In this document: positions 7,419 through 15,558 of the stretch, in pieces
Position numbering within the stretch: the first letter of the stretch is position 1
Layout: each line of letters starts with the position of its first letter
Assembly (NCBI RefSeq): GCF_002803155.1
Contig: NZ_NNBP01000026.1
Span: 112,000 to 145,118, forward strand
Length of the DNA: 33,119 nucleotides
Direction: 5' to 3'
From: Streptomyces sp. CB02959
Lineage (GTDB): Bacteria > Actinomycetota > Actinomycetes > Streptomycetales > Streptomycetaceae
The notes under the pieces: model-generated
Seen by the model: the letters and a program-made list of their open reading frames with translations, nothing else
Databases searched by the model: none
Told to the model about the DNA's origin: nothing
Position numbers and translations under genes: made by a program

Positions 7419-8537
7419 TTATGTCGACGGTGCCGTGCAGCGGTCGTTCGGGGTCTCGTCGGCGTCCGCGGCAGGCGCTTTGCCGCCGGTCGCGGTGACG
7501 GTGCCGGTCTCCCCCGGTTCGGTCCGCGGTTTGGCCGACTGGGCGATGAACGCGCCGATCAGGACGATGGCGCCGCCGGCGATCTGGGGTGCGGAGAGGT
7601 GTTCGCCGAGCAGGACCCAGGCGAGCACGGTGGCGATCACCGCCTCCAGGCAGGCGACGACTCCGGCGACCTGCGGGGAGAGCCGGCGGATCGACACCAC
7701 GCCGGTGAGGTAGGCGGTCACCGTGGCGACCAGCACGATCCAGGCGAGGAGCAGCAGGGCGGGGACGTGGATGCCGTTCAGGTCCGCGGTGCCGCCCAGT
7801 ACCGACCAGTTCATGGTCCAGGGGCGGGCGATGAGGGTGAGGATGACCGCGCCGAACAGCAGGCCGTAGGCGATGACCCCCAGGGGGTCGGGTGCCGCGT
7901 CGCCCGTGCCGTCGCCGCCGTGGTCGGAGAGGACGAAGTAGCCGACCTGGCAGCAGGCCGCGCCGAGCGCGAGGGCCAGGCCGATGGCGTCGAAGGTGAG
8001 GCCGCTCCACACCTCGACGACGCAGGCCAGTCCGCCGACGGCCAGCACCACGCCGACGGCGGCGGCGCGGGTGACGGGGCGTTTCTGGACGAAGCGCACC
8101 CAGCCCAGGACGAGGGCGGGCGCGAGGTATTCGATGAGGAGCGCGACGCCGACGGGGATGCGGGAGATCGCGGCGAAGTAGCAGGCCTGGACACCGGCGA
8201 CGGCCAGCAGTCCGAATCCGGCGAGCAGGGCGGGCCGGCGGCGGGGCAGGTCCCGGTGGCGCCAGGCGACGGGGAGCATGACCAGTGCGGCGCCGGTGAC
8301 GCGCAGCCAGGTGACGTGCAGCGGTTCGAGGCCGGCGGCTATCAGGGGTTTGGCGGCGACGCCGGAACCGCCGAAGGCGAGCGCGGAGAGCAGGGCGAGG
8401 CCGAGTCCGGCGCCGCGTCCGGCGCGCCGGGCGGCGGACGGGCCGGGGGTGGCCGGCTGCTGGGTCCCCGTGGACCCGGAGATTCCCTGGGCCGGGCCGG
8501 TCGTGCGACCTGCCGGGCTCCCCGATGAGGCGTGCAT
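7419..8537 (-). CDS. EamA-family (DMT superfamily) transporter, second copy
   Basis: The 372-residue protein has a long polar N-terminal tail (about 40 residues rich in Ser, Gly, Pro) and then about ten hydrophobic helices with two EamA halves. The first starts at GLGLALLSALAFGGSGVAAKPLI; the second includes YLTGVVSIRRLSPQVAGVVA and VIATVLAWVLLGEHLSAPQ. The tail ends in a polar extension. It is a probable metabolite exporter of unknown substrate. The start at ATG 8537 has no clear ribosome site, and an internal start within the tail cannot be excluded. It is followed on the same strand by another EamA gene of clearly different sequence, so the pair is either an old duplication or two independent acquisitions. 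Confidence 0.88.
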   Translation of the reverse strand: MHASSGSPAGRTTGPAQGISGSTGTQQPATPGPSAARRAGRGAGLGLALLSALAFGGSGVAAKPLIAAGLEPLHVTWLRVTGAALVMLPVAWRHRDLPRRRPALLAGFGLLAVAGVQACYFAAISRIPVGVALLIEYLAPALVLGWVRFVQKRPVTRAAAVGVVLAVGGLACVVEVWSGLTFDAIGLALALGAACCQVGYFVLSDHGGDGTGDAAPDPLGVIAYGLLFGAVILTLIARPWTMNWSVLGGTADLNGIHVPALLLLAWIVLVATVTAYLTGVVSIRRLSPQVAGVVACLEAVIATVLAWVLLGEHLSAPQIAGGAIVLIGAFIAQSAKPRTEPGETGTVTATGGKAPAADADETPNDRCTAPST

Positions 8538-8636
8538 CGGGTCATCATGACAGCCGCGGTCAGCAGCGTCATCCCCGGAGACTCCTGTCTCACCAGGCGA
8601 TACGCGGCCGGGGCGGGGGTGTGCGCGGTGTCCTGG

Positions 8637-9170
8637 TCAGTCCGGTCCGGGGCGCTGTTCGCCGTCGAGGCGGGCGGCGAGGCGGGCGGTGTCGACGGAG
8701 GCGCGGCGCAGGACTTCGACGGCTCGGGATTCGGGGTCGTCGACCAGTGCGGCGAGCAGGTCGAGGCAGTCGGCGCGGGTGGCGTAGCGGGCGTGGGCGC
8801 GGTCGAGGGCGCCGTCCATGGCGGCGGCCGCGGCGGGCGACCAGCCGGGGACGCCGCCTTCGGCGACCATGGGGACCGCGCCGGAGTCCTCGACGGTGCC
8901 GTGCCATTGGAGTCCGTAGCCGATGCTGCGTTGGACGAGGTAGCCGAGCAGCCGGGCGATCTGGTGGCCGCCGTCGAAGACCTCGCGGACCGCGGGGTCC
9001 CACTCCAGCAGTCCGTGGAGGAGATGCGCGGTGTCGACCTGGCGGTCGCCGTCACGGGTGGCCCGTCTGCGGGCAGCGGAAACCACCGACGCCAACTCCA
9101 CGGTGAGCTGCCTGTCGAGGTCTTCCTGGGCGGAGCGTTCCCCGCCGCTGTACGCAGTACGGTTTTGCAC
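8637..9170 (-). CDS. Clp N-terminal repeat domain protein
   Basis: The 177-residue protein contains DRQVDTAHLLHGLLEWDPAVREVF and LGYLVQRSIGYGLQWHG, then AAAAAMDGALDRAHARYATRADCLDLLAALVDDPESRAVEVLRRA. These resemble the paired helical repeats of the ClpA/ClpC N domain. No AAA+ ATPase part is present, so it is not a chaperone itself. Stand-alone Clp-N proteins in actinobacteria are presumed adaptors, competitors or stress proteins for Clp proteolysis; this is inference. I chose GTG 9170, which gives the VQNRTAYSGGERSAQEDL start; an in-frame ATG at 9266 would add 32 residues without family resemblance. Start confidence is moderate. Confidence 0.8.
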   Translation of the reverse strand: MQNRTAYSGGERSAQEDLDRQLTVELASVVSAARRRATRDGDRQVDTAHLLHGLLEWDPAVREVFDGGHQIARLLGYLVQRSIGYGLQWHGTVEDSGAVPMVAEGGVPGWSPAAAAAMDGALDRAHARYATRADCLDLLAALVDDPESRAVEVLRRASVDTARLAARLDGEQRPGPD

Positions 9171-9598
9171 AGCCCCCACCCCACCAGTCCTCCGAGGCCG
9201 AAGCATCCCCGGCGGGAAGCATTTGCGCATCCCACTCTGGTTGGGGAAGCCCACACACGATCTCATCCTTACGGAGGATATGCGGAGGGATCATGAAGGT
9301 CGGGCATCTCCCCGCAAACAGGCGCACACCCGTGCACCCGGCCTCGTACCACCAGGCCACGGACGGCAAAGCGGCGACCGCCGTCCGCACATCGCCCCCC
9401 GACGGAACCCGCCCGGGATCCGGCACACGGACCACCCGGGCATCACGCGGACCACCCACCGCCCCGCCCGCCGCACCCCTGCCGCCACCCGGAACTGACG
9501 ATCCATCAGCAAAGCCGGGCCGTCGGTATTGAACCTTCACCCCCGTGCGGCTACGTTCCGCGCACCAGCCAGGACGCCGTCACCGAAGGGGTGCTCGC
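9171..9598. other. Intergenic region between Clp-N and SRPBCC genes
   Basis: This 428-bp divergent gap holds a good promoter for the SRPBCC gene at its right end. A plus-strand open frame at 9293-9532 could encode 79 residues; it starts close behind GGAGGG, but its Pro/Thr/Arg-rich product resembles nothing I know and its third-position GC is weaker than neighbouring genes. I see no RNA gene or repeat here. Confidence 0.5.
9529..9557 (+). promoter_or_regulatory. Promoter of the SRPBCC gene
   Basis: TTGAAC (9529-9534) and TACGTT (9552-9557) are separated by exactly 17 bp, matching the main vegetative sigma factor consensus of Streptomyces. Transcription would start near 9564, leaving a leader of about 35 bases with AAGGGG before ATG 9599. 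Confidence 0.6.
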
Positions 9599-10027
9599 AT
9601 GGCCGATGTCACCGCGCAGACCCGGATCGAGGCACCGACCGAGAAGGTCTGGGGCCGGCTCACCGACTTCGACTCCTACGGGCAGTGGAACGCCACCCAC
9701 ACCGATTTCCCGCACGGCGGCCCGCAGCCCCTCCAGGTGGGCGCGGCCTACGCGGAGAACATGAAGCTGATGGGCTTCCCCGCCGAGGTGAGCTGGACCG
9801 TGCAGGAACTGGAGCCGGGCCGGCTGCTCGCCGTCAAGGGCAAGGGCCCGATGGGCGTCAACCTCGGCATGCGCTACCAGCTGACGCCCGACGGCGGGGC
9901 CACCACGGTCCGGATCGACGGGTCCTTCACCGGCGCCGCGGTCTCCCTGATGGCGGCCAAGCTGAAGGACTCGGCGGGCAGCGCGCTGGACGAGTCCCTG
10001 CGCAAGCTCGCCGACCTGGTGACCTGA
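9599..10027 (+). CDS. SRPBCC-family (START/Bet v1-like) protein
   Basis: The 142-residue protein begins MADVTAQTRIEAPTEKVWGRLTDFDSYGQWN, the hallmark N terminus of polyketide cyclase/dehydrase-like SRPBCC proteins. It continues with a curved beta-sheet pattern and ends in a long C-terminal helix (SLMAAKLKDSAGSALDESLRKLADLV). These soluble proteins bind hydrophobic ligands in a cavity; no catalytic residue assignment is possible here. ATG 9599 lies eight bases after AAGGGG and behind a consensus promoter. No biosynthetic cluster surrounds it, so a housekeeping or stress role is as likely as aromatic-polyketide cyclisation. It converges with the PadR gene across a strong hairpin. Confidence 0.88.
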   Translation: MADVTAQTRIEAPTEKVWGRLTDFDSYGQWNATHTDFPHGGPQPLQVGAAYAENMKLMGFPAEVSWTVQELEPGRLLAVKGKGPMGVNLGMRYQLTPDGGATTVRIDGSFTGAAVSLMAAKLKDSAGSALDESLRKLADLVT

Positions 10028-10030
10028 GCC

Positions 10031-10068
10031 GCCGGGGTGGCGGTACCACCCGGCACCGCCACCCCGGC
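10031..10068. terminator. Perfect 14-bp hairpin, bidirectional terminator
   Basis: GCCGGGGTGGCGGT (10031-10044) pairs perfectly with ACCGCCACCCCGGC (10055-10068) over a ten-base loop. It starts four bases after the SRPBCC stop and lies 21 bases from the stop of the convergent PadR gene. Confidence 0.75.
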
Positions 10069-10089
10069 CTACCGCCTCAGCCCTCCTCC

Positions 10090-10713
10090 TCAGTCCTCTT
10101 CGGCGAGGATCAGATACAGCTCCTTGCGGGCCTTGTTGACCACCGCCATGGCCTTCTCCCGCTGCTCGGGGCTGCCGGTGGCCCACACCTGGCGGAACGC
10201 CTCGACCAGACCGCCGCCCGCCTTCCGTATCTCGTTCATCGCCTCCCAGTCGACGCCGCGGCCGGCGTCCTCCCAGGGGGCGTCGGAACCGCTGTCGGCT
10301 TCGGCGCGGCCGGCGTCGGTCAGCGAGAACAGCTTCTTGCCGCCCTCACTGGCGCTGGTGATCAGCCCCTCGTCCTCCAGCAGTTGGAGGGTGGGGTAGA
10401 CCGAGCCGGGGCTGGGCTTCCACGCCCCGCCGCTGCGCTCGGCGATCTCCTGGATCATTTCGTACCCGTGCATCGGGCGGTCCGTGAGCAGCGCCAGTAT
10501 CGAGGCGCGCACATCGCCGCGCCGGGCCCGGCCGCGCGGTCCGCCGCGCCCTCGACCACCCCCGAAGGGCGGTCCTCCGAAAGGCGGGCCGAATCCGCCG
10601 AAGGCGGCCCGCCGGCGCTCGAATCCGCCGCCGAACTCCCCGCGGCCGCCGCGGCGCCCGGGGCCGTGCTCGTGCCGGTGCTCAGGTCCGTACTCGTAAC
10701 CCTGGGAACGCAT
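10090..10713 (-). CDS. PadR-family transcriptional regulator with Gly/Arg/Pro-rich N-terminal extension
   Basis: The 207-residue protein has a low-complexity head (residues 1 to about 65) rich in Gly, Arg, Phe and Pro, with FGGFGPPFGGPPFGGG and RGRGGPRGRARRG. A canonical PadR winged helix follows: DVRASILALLTDRPMHGYEM, IAERSGGAWKPSPGSVYPTLQLLEDEGLI and GKKLFSLTDAGR. A helical C-terminal dimerisation region completes it. PadR proteins are repressors that often control an adjacent transporter or their own gene. ATG 10713 is preceded by GAGGAGG at seven bases, which fixes the start. A palindrome upstream fits autoregulation. No obvious structural target is adjacent. Confidence 0.9.
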   Translation of the reverse strand: MRSQGYEYGPEHRHEHGPGRRGGRGEFGGGFERRRAAFGGFGPPFGGPPFGGGRGRGGPRGRARRGDVRASILALLTDRPMHGYEMIQEIAERSGGAWKPSPGSVYPTLQLLEDEGLITSASEGGKKLFSLTDAGRAEADSGSDAPWEDAGRGVDWEAMNEIRKAGGGLVEAFRQVWATGSPEQREKAMAVVNKARKELYLILAEED

Positions 10714-11033
10714 GGTGCGTCCTCCTCTTTTCATCGTCGGTGCATCACGCATGCACTATCGCCCGCAATCGTTGATCGATCGCGATGCTTCAACGATATA
10801 TCGGGAGTGTTCGGCAAACAAGAGTCCGTCCGCACTTTCCGGTGCGCTGTCCCGCGACGCCGACCCCGGACCCGCGGTGCCGAATCCCTGCCGAACCGCC
10901 CCTGAAGCGCGAGCCCGCAGGTCAGAGGCCCGCGCGGGACGCACATCGGCACCCCGGGGGCCACCGCCACCGGCAGCCGTGCGGCCCGAAGGCGCGGCGG
11001 ACCGGGCACCGCGGTCGTTGTTACGGTCGCCGG
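10714..11033. other. Intergenic region between PadR and SMI1/KNR4 genes
   Basis: This 320-bp divergent gap contains the PadR-type dyad at 10768-10803 near its left end. The remainder is GC-rich without a convincing gene. At the right end TACGGT stands six bases before ATG 11034 and may be the -10 box of a leaderless SMI1/KNR4 transcript. Confidence 0.45.
10768..10803. promoter_or_regulatory. Candidate PadR operator
   Basis: Two inverted 8-bp half-sites, ATCGTTGA (10768-10775) and TCAACGAT (10790-10797), lie upstream of padR. The second runs into the perfect 10-bp palindrome CGATATATCG (10794-10803). PadR operators are AT-rich dyads of this kind at the regulator's own promoter, so autorepression is likely. 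Confidence 0.55.
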
Positions 11034-11585
11034 ATGGAGAGCTGGGACGAGGACGGCGTACGCGTTCGGATACGGCAGATGGCGGCACGGGACCCGGATC
11101 GGGAACGGTTCGGGGCGGACACGCACCGGTACGAGCTGGCGCCCGCGCTCCCGGAGGCGGAGATCACGGCGTTCGAGACGGCCCACGGCATCGATCTGCC
11201 GGCGGAGTACCGGTCGTTCGTCGCGCAGGTGGGCAACGGCCCGGCCGGCCCCGGACACGGGTTGATGCCGTTGACCGCCCCCCGCGCGCAGGCCGGCGAG
11301 GAGTGGGCGGTGGACGACGAGTGGGAAGAAGACCGGCTGCCGGGGCGGCTCGCCGAACCGTTCCCCCTCACCCAACCCCTGCCCGGCCGCCTCGGCGCAC
11401 CGGCCGACGAGCTGACCCGGGGCACCCTCATGCTGGCCGAAGAGGGCTGCGGTATGTACGTCCGGCTGGTCCTGAGCGGCCCGCGAGCCGGTGAGGTCTG
11501 GCGGATCGACCCGGACTGGGGCGGCTTCGTCCCGTCGAGCCCCGGCTTTCGCACCTGGTACACCGACTGGCTACAGCGCCCGTGA
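11034..11585 (+). CDS. SMI1/KNR4-family protein
   Basis: The 183-residue protein carries the SMI1/KNR4 (SUKH) core: LPEAEITAFETAHGIDLPAEYRSFVAQVGNG, followed by LMPL, and later GTLMLAEEGCGMYVRLVLSGPRAGEVWRID and FRTWYTDWL. In bacteria this superfamily includes immunity proteins for polymorphic toxins, but many Streptomyces copies stand alone with no toxin nearby, as here. It is predicted to be cytosolic. ATG 11034 lacks a Shine-Dalgarno and is probably read from a leaderless mRNA because TACGGT is six bases upstream. No toxin-like gene is seen in this window. Confidence 0.85.
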   Translation: MESWDEDGVRVRIRQMAARDPDRERFGADTHRYELAPALPEAEITAFETAHGIDLPAEYRSFVAQVGNGPAGPGHGLMPLTAPRAQAGEEWAVDDEWEEDRLPGRLAEPFPLTQPLPGRLGAPADELTRGTLMLAEEGCGMYVRLVLSGPRAGEVWRIDPDWGGFVPSSPGFRTWYTDWLQRP

Positions 11586-11736
11586 ACACGCCTCACACCA
11601 CCCGCGCCGAGGAGGTGCCCGGAGCCACGCGCACGTGGACGGCGGGCGCCCGCTCCGCGCCGACCCGGGGCATCCGGGTCCAGTTTCCCGGGATTGGCCT
11701 TGGCCTGCGGCTCTTTGCCGAACCTACGCTCCGGCC

Positions 11737-12558
11737 ATGAGGATCCGCATCGTAGACGCCTTCAGCGAGCGCCCGTTCGCCGGAAACCCCGCCGGGGTCG
11801 TGCTGTTCGACTCCGACGCGTTCCCCGAGGACGCCTGGCTCCAGCGCGTCGCCGCCGAGGTCAATCTCTCCGAGACCGCCTTCGCACACCCGCTGTCCCC
11901 GGGCGGCGACGCCGACTGGGCGCTGCGCTGGCTCACCCCGACCACCGAGGTCGACATGTGCGGGCACGCCACCCTGGCCACCGCGCACGTGCTGCACACC
12001 ACGGGCACGGCCACCGGCACCGTTCGCTTCCGCACCCGCAGCGGCGTGCTGATCACCACCACCGGCGACGGCGGCTCGATCACCATGGACTTCCCGACCG
12101 CCCCGCTGACCCCCGCGGACGTGCCCGACGCCGTCACCCGGGCGCTGCACGCCGAGATCCGCTCCGCCCACGACACCGGGCCCAACGTCGGCGACCTGCT
12201 GGTCGAGCTGGCCGACGAGAAGGCCGTACGGGACCTGTCACCGGACTTCGCGCTGCTCGCCGGGTACGGCGGCCGGGGCGTGATCGCCACCGCGTGCGCC
12301 GAAGACCCCGACGGCGGCTACGACTTCGTCTCCCGCGGCTTCTTCCCCGGGGTCGGCATCGCCGAGGACCCGGTGACCGGCAGCGCGCACACCGCGCTCG
12401 CCCCCTTCTGGTCGGCACGCCTGGGACGCGACACCCTGGTCGGCCTCCAGGGCGGCGCCCGGACCGGGTTCGTCCGGACCGAGCTGCGCGGCGACCGCAC
12501 CCTGCTGACCGGCTCGGCGGTGACCGTCATCGACGGCGAACTGCTCGCCGCCCCCTGA
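11737..12558 (+). CDS. PhzF-family phenazine biosynthesis-like isomerase
   Basis: The 273-residue protein shows the PhzF two-lobed pattern: VDAFSERPFAGNPAGVV at the start, NLSETAF with the catalytic-type glutamate near residue 47, LRWLTPTTEVDMCGHATLA, and a second-lobe GVGIAEDPVTGSAHTALAPFW. PhzF proteins belong to the diaminopimelate epimerase fold and catalyse proton shifts; most family members outside phenazine clusters have unknown substrates. No phenazine genes are near. ATG 11737 is preceded by TACGCT and six bases, suggesting a leaderless or very short leader. It converges with the CPBP gene across a hairpin. Confidence 0.92.
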   Translation: MRIRIVDAFSERPFAGNPAGVVLFDSDAFPEDAWLQRVAAEVNLSETAFAHPLSPGGDADWALRWLTPTTEVDMCGHATLATAHVLHTTGTATGTVRFRTRSGVLITTTGDGGSITMDFPTAPLTPADVPDAVTRALHAEIRSAHDTGPNVGDLLVELADEKAVRDLSPDFALLAGYGGRGVIATACAEDPDGGYDFVSRGFFPGVGIAEDPVTGSAHTALAPFWSARLGRDTLVGLQGGARTGFVRTELRGDRTLLTGSAVTVIDGELLAAP

Positions 12559-12577
12559 CGCCGCCCCGGCACGGCAA

Positions 12578-12606
12578 GGGGCGGGGGCCACCCGGCCACC
12601 CGCCCC
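12578..12606. terminator. Hairpin between convergent PhzF and CPBP genes
   Basis: GGGGCGGG (12578-12585) pairs with CCCGCCCC (12599-12606). An inner GGCC/GGCC stem with loop ACCC extends the structure. It lies in the 68-bp gap between two convergent stops. Confidence 0.6.
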
Positions 12607-12626
12607 GCACCACCGGACACCGCGCC

Positions 12627-13481
12627 TCACGCCGTGGGCAACCAGGACACCTGCCCCGCGAGCAGCGCGTAGCCCAGGAACGCGACGATGTCGATCAGGG
12701 CGTGCGCGGCGACCAGCGGCCCCACCCGGCCCCAGCGCCGGTACACCAGGGCGAAGATCACGCCCATCACCATGTTGCCGAAGAACCCGCCGATGCCCTG
12801 GTAGAGGTGGTACGAGCCGCGCAGCACCGAACTGGCGGCCACCGCCGCCCACGGTGTCCACCCCAGCTGCCCCAGCCGGCGCAGCAGATACCCGACGACG
12901 ATGACCTCCTCCAGGACGGCGTTCTGCACCGCTGAAGCGATCAGCACCGGGACCTTCCACCACACCTCGGGCAGCGCCTCGGGCACCACCGTCAGGTTGA
13001 ACCCGGCCGCCCGCGCGCCCAGATAGAGCAGCAGTCCGCTCCCCCCGATGAGCGCCGCCAGTCCGGTGCCCACCCCCAGGTCGAAGCCGGGCCGCCTTCG
13101 GTCGAAGCCGATCGCGCGCAGCCCGCCGGCCCGTTCGCGCAGCAGCAGATGGGCCACCAGCACCACCGGCACCAGCGCGGTGGCGATCCCGAACAGCTGC
13201 CAGGCGAGATCCAGCCAGGGGCGGCCGGGCGCGTGCGAGGCGTTGAGCGTCGCGGCCTGGTGCTTGAGGCCGCCGGGTCTGGTCAGCGCCCCGACGAAGC
13301 TGATGAGCGCGGAGACCGCGCTGGCTCCCAGGGAGAGCGCCAGGACGATCAGCGTCTCGTTCCGCAGCACGCTCCGGGCGGGCTCTCCGGCCGCCTCCCG
13401 CAGCCGCCCCGAGCCGTTCCCCGCGCCCGGAACGTCCGCGTCCGGCACGGGAGTTGCATCCGACTGCAAAGGTTCCTCCAC
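12627..13481 (-). CDS. CPBP-family intramembrane protease-like protein
   Basis: The 284-residue protein has a polar N-terminal tail (about 40 residues) and some seven to eight hydrophobic helices. The CPBP/Abi signature appears as QNAVLEEVIVVGYLLRRLG, with the paired glutamates, and SVLRGSYHLYQG with the later histidine. A final HALIDIVAFLGYAL follows. In the usual EExxxR motif the arginine position reads as valine here, a variation I associate with actinobacterial members. The family contains Rce1-like proteases and bacteriocin self-immunity proteins, and most members are uncharacterised. The start is GTG 13481 (MEEPLQS); GGAGG overlapping that start could instead serve a TTG five codons on. 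It diverges from the VWA gene. Confidence 0.85.
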   Translation of the reverse strand: MEEPLQSDATPVPDADVPGAGNGSGRLREAAGEPARSVLRNETLIVLALSLGASAVSALISFVGALTRPGGLKHQAATLNASHAPGRPWLDLAWQLFGIATALVPVVLVAHLLLRERAGGLRAIGFDRRRPGFDLGVGTGLAALIGGSGLLLYLGARAAGFNLTVVPEALPEVWWKVPVLIASAVQNAVLEEVIVVGYLLRRLGQLGWTPWAAVAASSVLRGSYHLYQGIGGFFGNMVMGVIFALVYRRWGRVGPLVAAHALIDIVAFLGYALLAGQVSWLPTA

Positions 13482-13656
13482 TTCCGCAATACCGCTTCTT
13501 CACCACCGTCGCACCGCTAGGGTCTCGAAAGCAGGTACGAATCGCTCGCGACAGGCCGGGGACGGGCACCCTCCGTGGGGGGGTGTTCCCGTCCGCATCG
13601 ATCCCGATGGAGGTCCGGGGCTCCGGAACTCCGATTATCAGGAGAGGCGCTACCGC

Positions 13657-15450
13657 ATGGGACGTCACAGCTTGCCTGACGACTCCGCACCGCAGGCCAC
13701 GGGGTCCCCCCGACCGCGCCGCCGCCGCCGGCGGACGGTCGCCGTCGCCACCGCCGTCGTCGTCGCGGCCGCCGCCGGCTCCATCGTGGCGGTGCGCGGC
13801 GGACTCCTCCCCTTCGGCAAGCCGTGCGGCGGCGACGCCGTACAGCTCGCGGTGGTCGCCTCGCCCGATATCGCCCCGGCGCTGGAGGCGGTGGCGGACG
13901 AGGCCCGCAGGGACGCGGTCCGCACCGACGGCAAGTGCCTGGACGTCACCATCAACGCGCAGCCCTCCTCCGAGGTCGCCGACTCGCTCGCCCAGCGGCC
14001 CGCCGACCCCGAGTTCCAGGTGTGGGTACCGGACTCCGACCTGTGGGTGGACCGGGTCACCGACGAGCGCGGCTCGTCCCTGACGTCCGTCGGCTCCCTC
14101 GCCTCCTCGCCGATCGCCCTGGGCGCGGTCCGCGACGCCGCCCGGACGCTCGGCTGGCCGGGGAAGACCTACTCCTGGACCACGCTGACCCGGACCGCGA
14201 CCACCGGCGGGACGCTGCGCCTGGGCGTCGCCGACCCGGCCCGCAGCGCTACCGGACTGCTCGCCCTGGCCCGCATCGACGCCGCCAACCGCAAGGCGGC
14301 GGCGAACGCCGACGAGGCCGACACCCACACCGCCGCCACGGCCAAACTCCTCTACGAGCGGGTCGCGGACGGCGACGACCAGGTGCTGGCCACGCTGCCG
14401 CGCAACGACTCCGGTGCCGAACAGGGCAACCCGCGGCGCAACCAGGCGGTGCTCCTCTCCGAGCAGGCCGCGTACGCCCACAACACCCGTGGGGACGGCG
14501 GCCCCCCGCTCGACCTCTTCTACCCGGCGGACGGCACCGCGCAGCTCACCTACCCCTACACCCTCGTCGACGACAATGCCCTGAGCGCCGACCAGAGCCG
14601 CGCCGCCAACCGCTTCATGACCCTGCTGGACGACACGTCGGGGCAGCAGACCCTGCACGACCACGGCTTCCGGGCCGGCAACGGCAGTGCCGACCCGAAG
14701 CTGACCGGCACGGCCGGCGGTCGCGCACCGCAGCCGTACGCCGCCGCGCCCGCCGACCCGCCGTCGGCCAAGGAACTCCAGGCGCTGCTGGGCATGTGGA
14801 CCATCACGGTGCAGAGCGCCCGGATCACCGCCGTCGTGGACGCCTCGCCGTCGATGGCGGCGCCGGTCCCCGGGCAGGGCGGCCGGTCCCGGATGGACCT
14901 CGCCAAGAGCTCCCTCCTCCAGGCGCTGTCCACGTTCACGCCCGAGGACGAGATCGGACTGTGGAAGTTCGCCACCCACCTGGACGGCGCCCGGGACTAC
15001 GTGGAGCTGTCGCCGACCAGCCGGCTCGGGGACCGCGGCGCGGGCGGCGGCACCCACCGCGACGAACTCACCGCCGCCTTCGGTTCGCTGGCGCCCGTGC
15101 CGCGGACCGCCACCGGCCTCTACGACACGACGCTGGCCGCGTACCAGCGGGCGTCCGCGACGTACACCAGCGGGAAGTTCAACACGCTGGTGATCGTGAC
15201 CGACGGTGCCAACGACGACGCCGGCAGCATCGACCTGGATTCCCTGACCGCCGGCCTCAAGCGGCTCGCCGACCCCAAGCGGCCGGTGCCGCTGATCGCC
15301 ATCGCGATCGGCCCACAGGCGGACCTGGCCGCGCTGAACCGCATCGTGGCCCCCACCGGTGGCTCCGCGCACCAGGTCAACGACCCGTCACAGATCCACG
15401 AGGTGATCCTCAAGGCCATCATGGCGGCGGGCAGCCACGGCCCCCGCTGA
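13657..15450 (+). CDS. Substrate-binding and von Willebrand factor A domain protein, membrane-anchored
   Basis: The 597-residue protein starts with a basic stretch (RRRRRR) and one hydrophobic helix at about residues 27-46, acting as an uncleaved signal anchor. No lipobox cysteine is evident. An extracytoplasmic solute-binding-like domain follows at about 55-350 (LAVVASPDIAPALEAVADEA, ADPEFQVWVPDSDLW). A VWA domain covers about 385-595. The metal-ion site is intact: DASPS at 395-399, a threonine in TATGLYDT, and VIVTDGAND with D516. Such fused proteins are common in Streptomyces and presumably bind a ligand or partner at the cell surface; their role is not established. ATG 13657 follows GGAGAGG. 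It diverges from the CPBP gene. Confidence 0.9.
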   Translation: MGRHSLPDDSAPQATGSPRPRRRRRRTVAVATAVVVAAAAGSIVAVRGGLLPFGKPCGGDAVQLAVVASPDIAPALEAVADEARRDAVRTDGKCLDVTINAQPSSEVADSLAQRPADPEFQVWVPDSDLWVDRVTDERGSSLTSVGSLASSPIALGAVRDAARTLGWPGKTYSWTTLTRTATTGGTLRLGVADPARSATGLLALARIDAANRKAAANADEADTHTAATAKLLYERVADGDDQVLATLPRNDSGAEQGNPRRNQAVLLSEQAAYAHNTRGDGGPPLDLFYPADGTAQLTYPYTLVDDNALSADQSRAANRFMTLLDDTSGQQTLHDHGFRAGNGSADPKLTGTAGGRAPQPYAAAPADPPSAKELQALLGMWTITVQSARITAVVDASPSMAAPVPGQGGRSRMDLAKSSLLQALSTFTPEDEIGLWKFATHLDGARDYVELSPTSRLGDRGAGGGTHRDELTAAFGSLAPVPRTATGLYDTTLAAYQRASATYTSGKFNTLVIVTDGANDDAGSIDLDSLTAGLKRLADPKRPVPLIAIAIGPQADLAALNRIVAPTGGSAHQVNDPSQIHEVILKAIMAAGSHGPR

Positions 15451-15558
15451 GTCGTGTCCGGACGGGGGCGGCTGCCGGCAGGCACGCTCCCGGTCCACGG
15501 CACCGCCCCACCGCACGACGGCCGCACCGGCTCCGCGTTTCCACCCGGGGGAACTCCC

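Noticed and set aside
7401..7430. Two GTCGAC hexamers flanking AAGGAGTTAT
   Set aside because: Each is a self-complementary six-base word expected by chance in GC-rich DNA; the apparent ribosome site leads only to a short nonsense frame.
9293..9532. 79-codon plus-strand frame behind GGAGGG
   Set aside because: Ribosome-site spacing is too short, composition is Pro/Thr/Arg-rich, third-position GC is weak and no family is recognised; kept only as a note in the intergenic entry.
12238..15372. Minus-strand open frame of 1044 codons antisense to PhzF and the VWA gene
   Set aside because: It spans several real genes on both strands, has Gly/Arg/Val-rich nonsense composition and no domain; it is a GC-rich shadow frame.
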